Source of the DNA: Planctomyces sp.
GTDB taxonomy: Bacteria; Planctomycetota; Planctomycetia; Planctomycetales; Planctomycetaceae
DNA length: 64,000 bases
Assembly: GCA_005798445.1 (NCBI GenBank)
Contig: SYJG01000368.1
Coordinates: 1 to 64,000 of the forward strand
Direction: 5' to 3'
Of the stretch, positions 53,852 to 62,076 are shown one piece after another; within the stretch, counting starts at the first letter, position 1; each line of letters starts with the position of its first letter. Position numbers and translations under genes: made by a program. A model generated the notes under the pieces. That model ran no database searches. It was given only the letters and a program-made list of their open reading frames with translations, and had not been told where the DNA came from.

Positions 53852-56515
53852 TTAGTGGTTGAACGCGAACTCGGTGGAGTTAAACAGTCCCCACAAGATG
53901 TCGCCGTAGACCATCAACGGAACGTTGCCGGCTTGGCGGGCGCGGGCTTCGGCGAGTTGTTTTTCGGTGGTCGCGATTTGCTTTTCGAGGTTGCCGAGGG
54001 CTTCCGCTTCCTGGCCGTCTTCTTTGAGCTTCTCGTATTCGGCCTTCAGCGATTTCGCTTGGTCTTCGAGGCGGCGGTAGGTTTGATCGAGTTGTGCTCG
54101 CAGGCCGGCGAGTTTGTCGACTCGCGTGGGGTCTTCGAGTTCCTGATTGATCAGGCCCACCAGCTTCGCGGTCTCTTCGGCGGTCGGTTTGCGGGAGAGG
54201 GCGAGGATGTAAAGTTCCTCGACGATCTTGGCCGGCGGATGTTTCGCGGCCAGCAGTGACGGAATCAAACGGCTGCCGGCGACCTTCAGCGTGATCGTGT
54301 CACCGTTGACGAGGTGCAAAGCTTGCGAGAGGTTCGCCTCTTTGTTGACCTCACATGAGCAGGCCGATTCACGCGGAGCGCGGCCGAAGGTCGTGAGGAA
54401 GAAGTTCGTCACGTTGCCGGCGTAGATTTGCACGGCTCGCGTGCCCTGAGGAGACGACTGGAAGCGGTCCTCGGTGCCGGTGATGTGGGTAATCGTGTCG
54501 AGCAACACTTCGGCTTGCAGGCGGCGGACGTAGCCGTGTGAGAAGTACGCTTCATCGAGTTCATTGGTCGGATTCGTTGCGGCCGAAAGCTGGTACGTCC
54601 GCGAGTTGCAGATGTCCCGGATCAGCTTCTTCTTGTCGAAGCCATAGCCGGCCAGTTTCTGACCCAGTGCTTCCAGCAGTTCCTTGTTGCTGGGTGGGTT
54701 GCTGATGCGGACGTCATCAACTGGTTCGACGATGCCTCGGCCAAAGAAGTGCGACCAGATGATGTTGGCCATTGTTTGGCCGAACGGGGCGTTGTCGGGC
54801 GAGGTCAGCCATTTGGCCAGCGAGGCGCGTGGGTCTTGGCCTTCGACTTCGGGAGCATCGCCACCCAGGAACTTCGGCTTCATCTTGCGGCCGTTGACCG
54901 GGTGGTCGACGGTGTTGTTGGCGTTGTTGTTGAAGACGACGACTTCGCGCCCTTCGACGCCCCGCTTCATGTTTACGCCGGCGAAAAAGCTGGCGAATCC
55001 GTAGTAATCATCCAGCGTCCAACGATCGAACGGGTGGTTGTGGCACTGAGCACATTGAATGCGCGTGCCGAGGAAGACCTGCGCGAAGTCCTCTGCGGTT
55101 TTCTGCGGCGTGAGCCGTTCGGAGGCGGTGTAGAGGTTCGACGTCGGCTGCTTGATGTTGCTGCCGTTGCCGACGACGAGTTCCGCGACGAATTCGTTCA
55201 GCGGCCGGTTCGCCGCCATCTGATCGTGAACCCAGCCGGCATACGACCACATCGCCTTTGCGTCGCGACCGTACTGCGGCTGATTGCCGACGGCTCGGAT
55301 GCGAAGCATTTCACCCCACTTCATCGCCCAGATGTCGACGAACTCTTCGCGGTCGAGCAATCGGTCGATCAACTTGGCTCGCTTGTCTTTGTCCGTATTG
55401 GCAACGAAGCGTTCATATTCCTCGCGTGTCGGCGGCAGCCCGATCAGGTCGAGCGAGACTCGACGCAAGAACGTTTCGTCGTCGCAGATCTCCGACGGAG
55501 CCATGTGCAACTTCTTCAACTTGTCGAAGACGAGCGTGTCGACAAAGTTCGATTCGGGCGTGTTCGGCCAGACGAACTTGTCGTCGGTCGGCAGAACGAG
55601 CACTTCGCTGCCAACCGTGAACTTGTTGAAGCGAGCGAAGACGAACGCTCCGCCTCGGTTGTTCCCCTTCGCGATTCCCTCTTTGTCGATACTGACGACC
55701 GCGTCGTTGTTGGTCATGAACAACGCCAGCTTGGTGACGTCGCGCACCGAACCGTCCGAATACCGCGCCATCACGACGGTCTTCTGCGTCTGATCTTTTC
55801 CCGCGAAGACAGTCTTCGACGGTAGCAGCTCAATGCCCAGCGGTTCCGGCGTGTCCCCCTTGTCATCGGGGGCCCCCGCTTCGATCCAGCGGAGTATCGT
55901 CCGGTATTCGTCGCTGTCGGCGGTGAAGACCTGACCACCGGTGTGATCAACCTCGCCGGTCGCTTTCTCCAGCACGAGGCTCTTCTCCGGCACCGCCACA
56001 TCTATTCGCCGCCCAACCAACTGCCTCGTGAGCTTGTAGTAATCGCCAGCCGGGTCGTACCCAAACAACGACAAATGAAACCCGTCCTTGCCGCGAGCCG
56101 CTCCGTGACAGCTTCCCGTGTTGCATCCCGACTTCATGAAGATCGGCATCACGTCCAACCGGAAGCTGACGTCGCGCGAAACCGTCGCCTCTTTGACCGT
56201 GACCGGCACCTCCGCTTTGAGCTGCCCCAGCTCAACGAGCAACTTTGTTTCACCGTCGGCCATCGGCTTGAGCGTCTGTCCGTCGAGACCGACCACCTTG
56301 GCATCGGCGACGTGCAGTTTGACCGAGCCGGTTACGTCCCGCGTGATGCCTTGGTCGTTGACGACCTGCACCGCAATCGTCAGCCGATCGCCTTGACCAC
56401 GCAGCGAAATCTCCGACGGAAAGACTTTCAATTGCGTGCCGGCATCGGCGACACAGACAGAGGCCGACACGATCAACGTCGTCAGGCAGACCAAAGGCAG
56501 CATTCGCAATTTCAT
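53852..56515 (-). CDS. DUF1549/DUF1553 cytochrome-type protein with Ig-like N-terminus
   Basis: The product has 887 residues with a signal peptide (MLPLVCLTTLIVSASVCVAD). An Ig-like (Big-type) domain runs about 25-112. A haem-like CNTGSCHG lies near 132, a further Ig-like stretch near 235-315, DUF1549 about 325-530 with CAQCHNHPFDRW near 490, and DUF1553 to about 800. The C-terminal 80 residues are a coiled coil. This is the second DUF1549 protein of the window and heads the pair with the WD40-cytochrome gene. Exact function of the family is unknown. Confidence 0.9.
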   Translation of the reverse strand: MKLRMLPLVCLTTLIVSASVCVADAGTQLKVFPSEISLRGQGDRLTIAVQVVNDQGITRDVTGSVKLHVADAKVVGLDGQTLKPMADGETKLLVELGQLKAEVPVTVKEATVSRDVSFRLDVMPIFMKSGCNTGSCHGAARGKDGFHLSLFGYDPAGDYYKLTRQLVGRRIDVAVPEKSLVLEKATGEVDHTGGQVFTADSDEYRTILRWIEAGAPDDKGDTPEPLGIELLPSKTVFAGKDQTQKTVVMARYSDGSVRDVTKLALFMTNNDAVVSIDKEGIAKGNNRGGAFVFARFNKFTVGSEVLVLPTDDKFVWPNTPESNFVDTLVFDKLKKLHMAPSEICDDETFLRRVSLDLIGLPPTREEYERFVANTDKDKRAKLIDRLLDREEFVDIWAMKWGEMLRIRAVGNQPQYGRDAKAMWSYAGWVHDQMAANRPLNEFVAELVVGNGSNIKQPTSNLYTASERLTPQKTAEDFAQVFLGTRIQCAQCHNHPFDRWTLDDYYGFASFFAGVNMKRGVEGREVVVFNNNANNTVDHPVNGRKMKPKFLGGDAPEVEGQDPRASLAKWLTSPDNAPFGQTMANIIWSHFFGRGIVEPVDDVRISNPPSNKELLEALGQKLAGYGFDKKKLIRDICNSRTYQLSAATNPTNELDEAYFSHGYVRRLQAEVLLDTITHITGTEDRFQSSPQGTRAVQIYAGNVTNFFLTTFGRAPRESACSCEVNKEANLSQALHLVNGDTITLKVAGSRLIPSLLAAKHPPAKIVEELYILALSRKPTAEETAKLVGLINQELEDPTRVDKLAGLRAQLDQTYRRLEDQAKSLKAEYEKLKEDGQEAEALGNLEKQIATTEKQLAEARARQAGNVPLMVYGDILWGLFNSTEFAFNH

Positions 56516-56610
56516 GGGATGACCTTTTCAATCTAAGCAGGCGTGCGACACATCAAGAACTTCACCATCCGGAGGCTCACGCCCCGGATCGCCTGTGTCA
56601 TTTGGTTTCT

Positions 56611-57078
56611 TCAAGAGCCTTCCGGTTTCATCGCCGCCATGCGACGATCAATTTCCTCTGGGCTGACGTCTTCGACGTGTGTGGCGATAGTCCACTTGTG
56701 ACCGAACGGGGCGGTCAATGTTCCGGAGCGGTCGCCGTAGAACTGGTTTTGCACCGCGCGGAATTCTTTGCCTCCGGCGGCGATCGCACGGGAGAAGACC
56801 TCATCCACATTCGGCAGGTAGATCATCAGTCCCACCGGTGAGCCGCCGATCGTCTGCGGACTGAGGGCGTCCATCTGCGGAAACTCGTCCGCCAGCATGA
56901 GGATCGAGTCGCCAATTTTGATCTCGGCGTGCATGATCGCCCCGCCAGGACCCGGAACGCGAAACAATTCGGTCGCGCGGAAAGCCTTCTGGTAATACTC
57001 AATCGCTTCGGCTGCCCCTTTGATGATCAGGTAGGGTGTGACCGAGTGATAACCATCGGGAATCGGTTTGACGGACAT
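56611..57078 (-). CDS. VOC-family (glyoxalase/PhnB-like) protein
   Basis: I start it at 57078 (MSVKPIPDGYHSVTPYLIIKG), giving 155 residues. The fold is marked by AAEAIEYYQKAFRATELFR, HAEIKIGDSILMLAD and PFGHKWTIATHVEDVSPEEI, the PhnB-like subgroup of the vicinal-oxygen-chelate family. Substrate unknown. It has no link in function to the neighbouring cytochrome-type genes and probably arrived with the toxin-antitoxin pair. Confidence 0.83.
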   Translation of the reverse strand: MSVKPIPDGYHSVTPYLIIKGAAEAIEYYQKAFRATELFRVPGPGGAIMHAEIKIGDSILMLADEFPQMDALSPQTIGGSPVGLMIYLPNVDEVFSRAIAAGGKEFRAVQNQFYGDRSGTLTAPFGHKWTIATHVEDVSPEEIDRRMAAMKPEGS

Positions 57079-57103
57079 CCAAAAGACCTTTGCTGCTGAT
57101 TCG

Positions 57104-57391
57104 TTACAGATGAGGTGGAAGTCGACGAGCACCGTGAGTCACCGCCACGATATCAATACGATCGGCGAGGATCTTGTAAACGATACGGTACGATTGTTCG
57201 AAGACTTCACGGATTTCCGGTGAATCAAACTCTGGCACGATGCTGCCGGATTCAGGAAACAATCCCACGGTCTGCGATTTTCGGGTGAGCCGGTCCACAA
57301 ACCGCTTGGCATTTCGCTTTGAGTCACGAGCGATGTAGTCGTGAATCGCTTGCAAGTGCCCAAGTGCCGTATCGGTCCAATGAACCTTCAT
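57104..57391 (-). CDS. ParE/RelE-superfamily toxin
   Basis: The product has 95 residues: MKVHWTDTALGHLQAIHDYIARDS, then FPESGSIVPEFDSPEIREVFEQSYRIVYKI and the closing IVAVTHGARRL. This is the ParE-type toxin pattern. It overlaps the antitoxin gene by 4 bases, in the usual antitoxin-first order. ParE-type proteins target DNA gyrase, RelE-type cut mRNA; the C-terminus here favours ParE. Confidence 0.85.
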   Translation of the reverse strand: MKVHWTDTALGHLQAIHDYIARDSKRNAKRFVDRLTRKSQTVGLFPESGSIVPEFDSPEIREVFEQSYRIVYKILADRIDIVAVTHGARRLPPHL

Positions 57392-57579
57392 GTTGGCAAT
57401 CCAAACCGAGCACGAACCTCCTCTACGGGAGTTGTTCGCCCCGCGTCGCTGTCTCGAATCCCGTTCTCAATCGCGATGCGAACGTAGATTTCTTCCATGA
57501 GATCGTCCCAGTTGGCATCGTCGGGCAAACGGTCAATCAATCGTTGAGCCTCTTCTTTAAGCGTCGTTGTGATGGTCAT
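57388..57579 (-). CDS. Antitoxin of a ParE-type pair
   Basis: I start it at 57579 (MTITTTLKEEAQRLIDRLPDDANWDDLMEEIYV), giving 63 residues. Size, acidity and 4-base overlap with the toxin match the short antitoxins annotated with ParE-like toxins. The GIRDSDAGRTTPVEEVRARF tail would bind the toxin. The longer open frame upstream reads into the neighbouring gene and is not used. Confidence 0.78.
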   Translation of the reverse strand: MTITTTLKEEAQRLIDRLPDDANWDDLMEEIYVRIAIENGIRDSDAGRTTPVEEVRARFGLPT

Positions 57580-57629
57580 GGGAGAAATCCTCGGTCCTTG
57601 GCAATCGTCGAATTTACGAGTTGCCGAAT

Positions 57630-60215
57630 TTACTTCATCGCAGCCTTCACACCTCGTTCGGCGTCGATGCGGAGCGTGCCGTAGCCGCTGAGTTGGCGAA
57701 CTGCCTGGCCCTCTTCCGTGACGGTGAGATCCAGCGTGATGCCTTGATAACCACCGGTCAGGCATTCGTCGGTGGCTTTCAGTGTGAACGTGACCTCTTT
57801 GTCTTCGGAGGTGATCTCGCGGAACGGTTCGACCAGTTCAACGCCGCGCGGCAGGCGTGCCAGCGTCGCTTTGGCTTTTCCCTCGAATGGCTTCAAGTGG
57901 TTGAGCTTCACAGTGAGATTGGCCGTCTTGCCCCGTTCGATCGACGCGCGGGCGAACTTCGCGTCGATGTGTGGTTCGGCGACGAGCAGCGTGATCGGCT
58001 TGGTCGAGACGTAGGTGCGGTTTGCTCCGTCGCGATAGGCCGGACGCTGAGCACCGCTGACGGCCGAGAGAGTGACTGGATACGAGCCGGCGGTCGCGTT
58101 GCGAGCGGCTCCGAGCAAGTACTCGCCTTCGTTTTTTTCGACCTTCATCGTGACTGGCGTGCCGGTCGAAACGCCGTTCGGCTTCCACTCCATCGCGACG
58201 CTCACCGGTTCCTCGAACCCTTCCGCTCGGACGATCTTGAACTTCAAGGAGATCTCGCCGTTCTGCACGAGCGCAGATTTCGGTGTTTCGACTTCGATAG
58301 AGAACGGAGCCGGTTCGGTAACCGCGATCGCCAGCTTCTCGAACGTGTTGAAGAGGTAGAAGTCGTTGTTGTTCGCTGCGCTCATCGGAATGGATTGGCG
58401 AAAGCCGGAGACGAGTGAAACTCCCTCTTTGGCCTCGACGGGCCGCGCGACGATCTCAATGAACTTCCCCTGCATCTTGGCATCGGGAGCCGCTTCAAAA
58501 ACGACCGGGACTCGCGGCATCGCCGGAGTGACTCGCGGAGCGTGCATCGTCACCCCTTCGGGCAGGCCGACCGCGACTAATTCGAGATCACCGTTGAAGG
58601 GGCGATTCGAGTTGAAGATCGAAAACTGCGTGTTGTAGCGTCCGCCGCTCGGAATGCTGATGGACTGGCGCGCCTGCGGTTGGAAGGCGGCTTCGCCGTC
58701 TTGCGGGATGTAGACGTAGACCGCGTCCGTCTCCGGCGTGACCTCAACTCGATAGACGAAGTCAGCACCGCCGTTGCCGCGATCGTCTTCGACGCCGAGC
58801 ACATACTCGCCGTCCGCCGCCGCCGTGAAATCGAGAATCGGATCGAGCGTGTCGCGGTTCATGCCGCCAAACGGCGGATAACCGAGTTGATTCGGTCGCG
58901 AATCGGTCGCACGTTGCGGGTTCCCTTTGGCTCCGACTTGCTTGACCCAAATCATCGGGTCGAGCGGCGAGCCGAGAACATTCGCGAGGCAATGGATTTT
59001 GAATCGCTCCCCCTTCTTCGCGGTGAAGCGGAAGCAATCGACGTCTCCCGACTTCTCGATGATGCCGTTGAAGGCGATCGGCAGGCTCGACGCTGAGTTC
59101 GTAGTTCCGCCTTTAGGCGACTCGTTCTGACCGCCTAAAGGCGGAACTACTAACTTCTCCGAATCATTTGGCTCAGCTTCTAGCACGTTGTCGAATGGAG
59201 AGACTCGCAGCGTGTTCGGCGTCGGCGCGGGGACGTTCGATTCCGCGTCGATTGCGACAAAACGGAAGTCGAACGATTCCGTAGCCCGGTTTTCCAAACC
59301 GGGTTGTTCGGAATTGCTCGGTTTGGAAAACCGAGCTACCGGAAGCGTCACCGTCTGCGACCAGTCCCCTTTCGGATCGCCGATGACTCGCACCGACAAC
59401 TCTTTTCCGGCAGGGCCACCGGCTGGATACAAGGCGGTCGGTCTCGCGAACGAACCGACGTGCAATCGATAAACATCATTGGCCGCCGAGTAGGTCGTGT
59501 GCCGCACCTCGACGAAGTACGTCCCGTCTTTCGGAGCGATCAGCGACACGACTGGGTCTTGCAGGAAGATTGCCGAATCATCGGCCGCGATCAGCCGCTT
59601 GCCGTCGGCATCGAGCAGAGCAATATGCAAATCCGGAATCCCTTGATCGACTCCCAGCCGCACGGCTTCGATCTCGGCCGAGAGCCGTTGACCTTGTTTC
59701 GCTTCGACGCGGAACAGATCTACGTCGGTCGGGTCGATCATTCGCCCGAGCACCGTGTTGTTGAGCGGTACGGCTTGAGCCGTTTCTCGTTTGTCGTTCC
59801 GGTTGTCTCGCGGCGAGCGTTCGTCTTCCTCGATTGTCGCGAATGGCCCGACGTTGAAGCGTTGATACTCACTGATCCCCGCCGCCGTCCGCAGCCGCAG
59901 GCCATGGACTCCGAGCGGGCAGTCGTCTGCGACCTTGAGTTTCACGCGAACGCCCGACCCGGATTCGACTCGGCCTCGATAGCCGCGAAACTCGACGTTT
60001 CCTTCGATTGCCTCAATCGACTCGACCGTGATACCTGGCTCATAGACCAAGACTTCTTCCGGCTTTTCGAGATACCGGCCCTGAAGCATCACCTCGACCG
60101 TCGCACCTCGCTGCCCACCGGGCGGGACGACCCGAGCCAGACGAGGCGTACCGGCCTCGGCGATGAATGCTGAAACCAGCACAAGCAAGCCAGCCAGAAA
60201 CGAAGCTCTTCGCAT
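57630..60215 (-). CDS. Exported PPC (pre-peptidase C-terminal)-domain protein
   Basis: I start it at 60215 (MRRASFLAGLLVLVSAFIAEA, a signal peptide), giving 861 residues. It is made of beta domains: an IPT/TIG-like start (PRLARVVPPGGQRGATVEVML), then PPC-like domains (DPTDVDLFRVEAKQGQRLSAE, GDVDCFRFTAKKGERFKIHC) and further Ig-like stretches. It is likely a periplasmic or surface protein of the DUF1501/DUF1549 cluster, with the DUF1501 gene just upstream. Two GTAG palindromes are read through in frame at 59101 and 59281. Confidence 0.85.
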   Translation of the reverse strand: MRRASFLAGLLVLVSAFIAEAGTPRLARVVPPGGQRGATVEVMLQGRYLEKPEEVLVYEPGITVESIEAIEGNVEFRGYRGRVESGSGVRVKLKVADDCPLGVHGLRLRTAAGISEYQRFNVGPFATIEEDERSPRDNRNDKRETAQAVPLNNTVLGRMIDPTDVDLFRVEAKQGQRLSAEIEAVRLGVDQGIPDLHIALLDADGKRLIAADDSAIFLQDPVVSLIAPKDGTYFVEVRHTTYSAANDVYRLHVGSFARPTALYPAGGPAGKELSVRVIGDPKGDWSQTVTLPVARFSKPSNSEQPGLENRATESFDFRFVAIDAESNVPAPTPNTLRVSPFDNVLEAEPNDSEKLVVPPLGGQNESPKGGTTNSASSLPIAFNGIIEKSGDVDCFRFTAKKGERFKIHCLANVLGSPLDPMIWVKQVGAKGNPQRATDSRPNQLGYPPFGGMNRDTLDPILDFTAAADGEYVLGVEDDRGNGGADFVYRVEVTPETDAVYVYIPQDGEAAFQPQARQSISIPSGGRYNTQFSIFNSNRPFNGDLELVAVGLPEGVTMHAPRVTPAMPRVPVVFEAAPDAKMQGKFIEIVARPVEAKEGVSLVSGFRQSIPMSAANNNDFYLFNTFEKLAIAVTEPAPFSIEVETPKSALVQNGEISLKFKIVRAEGFEEPVSVAMEWKPNGVSTGTPVTMKVEKNEGEYLLGAARNATAGSYPVTLSAVSGAQRPAYRDGANRTYVSTKPITLLVAEPHIDAKFARASIERGKTANLTVKLNHLKPFEGKAKATLARLPRGVELVEPFREITSEDKEVTFTLKATDECLTGGYQGITLDLTVTEEGQAVRQLSGYGTLRIDAERGVKAAMK
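59101..59150. repeat. REP-like GTAG...CTAC element inside the PPC gene
   Basis: 50 bases with CCGCCTTTAGGCG stems, nearly the same as 25471-25520 in the other DUF1549-type gene. It encodes VVPPLGGQNESPKGGTT. Confidence 0.85.
59281..59339. repeat. REP-like GTAG...CTAC element inside the PPC gene
   Basis: GTAG-CCCGGTTTTCCAAACCGGG at the left and CTCGGTTTGGAAAACCGAG-CTAC at the right, 59 bases long. It lies 130 bases from the previous element in the same gene. Confidence 0.85.
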
Positions 60216-60261
60216 GGCGATGTCCTTGAATCGAAGCCAAATGTCGCAAGTAAAAAACGTC

Positions 60262-60342
60262 TGACGCAAAGCCGTGGAGTCGCAAGACTCGCAAAGGATG
60301 TTTGTCCTTTCCGTTTCTTGGCGTCTCCGCGACTTTGCGTCA
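60262..60342. repeat. Intergenic inverted repeat (TGACGCAAAG)
   Basis: TGACGCAAAG (60262) and CTTTGCGTCA (60333) with an inner AAAGGA/TCCTTT pair lie between the DUF1501 and PPC genes. Possible attenuating hairpin within the operon. Confidence 0.55.
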
Positions 60343-60358
60343 GAAACGGGATCCGAGA

Positions 60359-61699
60359 TTAGCTGACCAATTCCTTAATGACTTCGCCGCCGTCGATGAT
60401 TTCGATTGGACGAGCGCCGGGGGCCATTAGTTCTTTGTCGGCGTTGATGCCGATTTGTTGGTAGACCGTCGTGAGCACGTCTTCGATGCGGACGGGATTC
60501 TCTTCCGGTTCGCTGGCCGTGCTGTTCGACGAGCCGTACACGAGTCCGCGTTGCAGGCTGCCACCAGCCATTGCGACGGAGTAGACTCGCGGGAAGTGAT
60601 CGCGGCCGGCGGTCGCGTTGATCTTCGGCGTACGGCCGAATTCACTGGTGACGAGCACCAGCGTGCTGTCGAGCATTCCGCGTTCGTCGAGGTCGCTGAT
60701 CAACCCGGCCAACGCCTGGTCGAGCGTCGGAGCTTGGCGGCGCATCGCGTTCTCAATGCTGGCGTGATGATCCCAACCGCCGAAACTGACAGTCGTGAAT
60801 CGGACACCCGCTTCGATCAATCGGCGAGCCAGCAGGAATCGCATTCCCGCTTCGTTGTTGCCGTACTTATTCTTCGTCGCGTCGGATTCTTTGCTGATGT
60901 CGAACGCTTCGCGAGCGGCGGGTGACGAGATCATCGCGTAGGCTCGTTCGTAGAACTTGTCCATCGCGCCGAGTGCTTCGGCCTTGCTGGCGATCTTGCG
61001 GAAGTGTTCGTCGACTGTCTCGCGAATGCGCTGACGCTTGTAGAAGCGGTAGTCATCGACGCCGGCTGGCAGCATTAGGTCTTTGACTTGATAGCCGGAT
61101 CGGCCCGGATCGCTGCCGATGCCGAACGGACCAAATTGCGAGCCAAGGTAGCCAGTTCCGGCATACTCGGTGGCGTTCGGGACGGCGACGTACGGCGGCA
61201 GGTTCTGCTTCGAGCCGAGTTCGTGCGAGACGACCGCGCCGATCGCGGGATGCTCGATGGCCGGGCTCTTGCGGTAGCCGGTGAACATGGCGTAGCTAGC
61301 TCGGCCGTGATCCGCCTCTTTGCCGGCGATCGAGCGGATGATGGTCATCTTGTCCGCGATCTTGGCGCAGTTCGCGAAATTCTCATTCAGCACGACGCCG
61401 CGTACGTTTGTCTTTGCGACACCGAAGGGACCGCGGTATTCCAGCGGGGCTTCCGGTTTTGGATCCCACGATTCCTGGTGCGCCATTCCTCCGGGCAAAA
61501 CGATCTGAATAACGCCCTTCGCTTTGCCTTCTTTGCTCTCGTAGAACTTCTGCTCGGCCTGCGCTTCCAGTCGGAAGAAGTCACCCAGCGTCAGCCCCAA
61601 CGCACCGAGCACGCCGACTCGCAGAAAGTCGCGGCGGCCGGGCTTGGCAAAGTGAGCGGGGTCTTCGTTCCAGGTGACGATGTCTTTGGTCGCGGTCAT
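60359..61699 (-). CDS. DUF1501 Tat-exported protein
   Basis: I start it at 61699 (MTATKDIVTWNEDPAHF), giving 446 residues. A twin-arginine signal (GRRDFLRVGVLGALGLTLGDFF) directs folded export. The body is DUF1501, related to the sulphatase/alkaline-phosphatase fold (VIQIVLPGGMAHQESWDPKPEAP, SFGGWDHH, VLVTSEFGRTPKI). It heads the minus-strand cluster with the PPC, DUF1549/1553 and WD40-cytochrome genes. The catalytic role is unproven. The 377 bases upstream (61700-62076) show only probable promoter sequence, with no gene or strong repeat. Confidence 0.9.
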   Translation of the reverse strand: MTATKDIVTWNEDPAHFAKPGRRDFLRVGVLGALGLTLGDFFRLEAQAEQKFYESKEGKAKGVIQIVLPGGMAHQESWDPKPEAPLEYRGPFGVAKTNVRGVVLNENFANCAKIADKMTIIRSIAGKEADHGRASYAMFTGYRKSPAIEHPAIGAVVSHELGSKQNLPPYVAVPNATEYAGTGYLGSQFGPFGIGSDPGRSGYQVKDLMLPAGVDDYRFYKRQRIRETVDEHFRKIASKAEALGAMDKFYERAYAMISSPAAREAFDISKESDATKNKYGNNEAGMRFLLARRLIEAGVRFTTVSFGGWDHHASIENAMRRQAPTLDQALAGLISDLDERGMLDSTLVLVTSEFGRTPKINATAGRDHFPRVYSVAMAGGSLQRGLVYGSSNSTASEPEENPVRIEDVLTTVYQQIGINADKELMAPGARPIEIIDGGEVIKELVS

Positions 61700-62076
61700 G
61701 CGGCGTCCTTTGCGGTATGAGGAGAGCGTGCGGAAGCAATTCATTCGTCAGCCCAAACAGAGCAACAAGCCAGGGGCTGGGGAAACTTAAGCAAGGAATC
61801 AGGAAGGCATTCAGGCAGGCAAAACTGAGTCAAAGCGTAACGAGGCTTCCCTCACATCGGCAAGAATCTATTGGAAAAAGCAGTCGGTTCAGGAAGGGGC
61901 GGGAGGCGGGTTTTGAAGCGGCCGAAGACGACGATCCGCGGGGCATGATTATTCTCCGCCCGTGAAGATTCCGAGGCCCGGCTTTGGGGAATTGCCGTCG
62001 GAATGAAGCTCAACGGCCGAGTCGCCGGTACATTCGCTCGAATAACCCTGACCGATCCGGTCTTCACGTCTCGGAA

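Noticed and set aside
52685-54259. A 524-codon plus-strand open frame opposite the WD40-cytochrome gene
   Set aside because: It is a shadow. The minus strand carries clear WD40, haem and signal-peptide motifs, and the plus frame gives Arg-rich sequence with no domain pattern.
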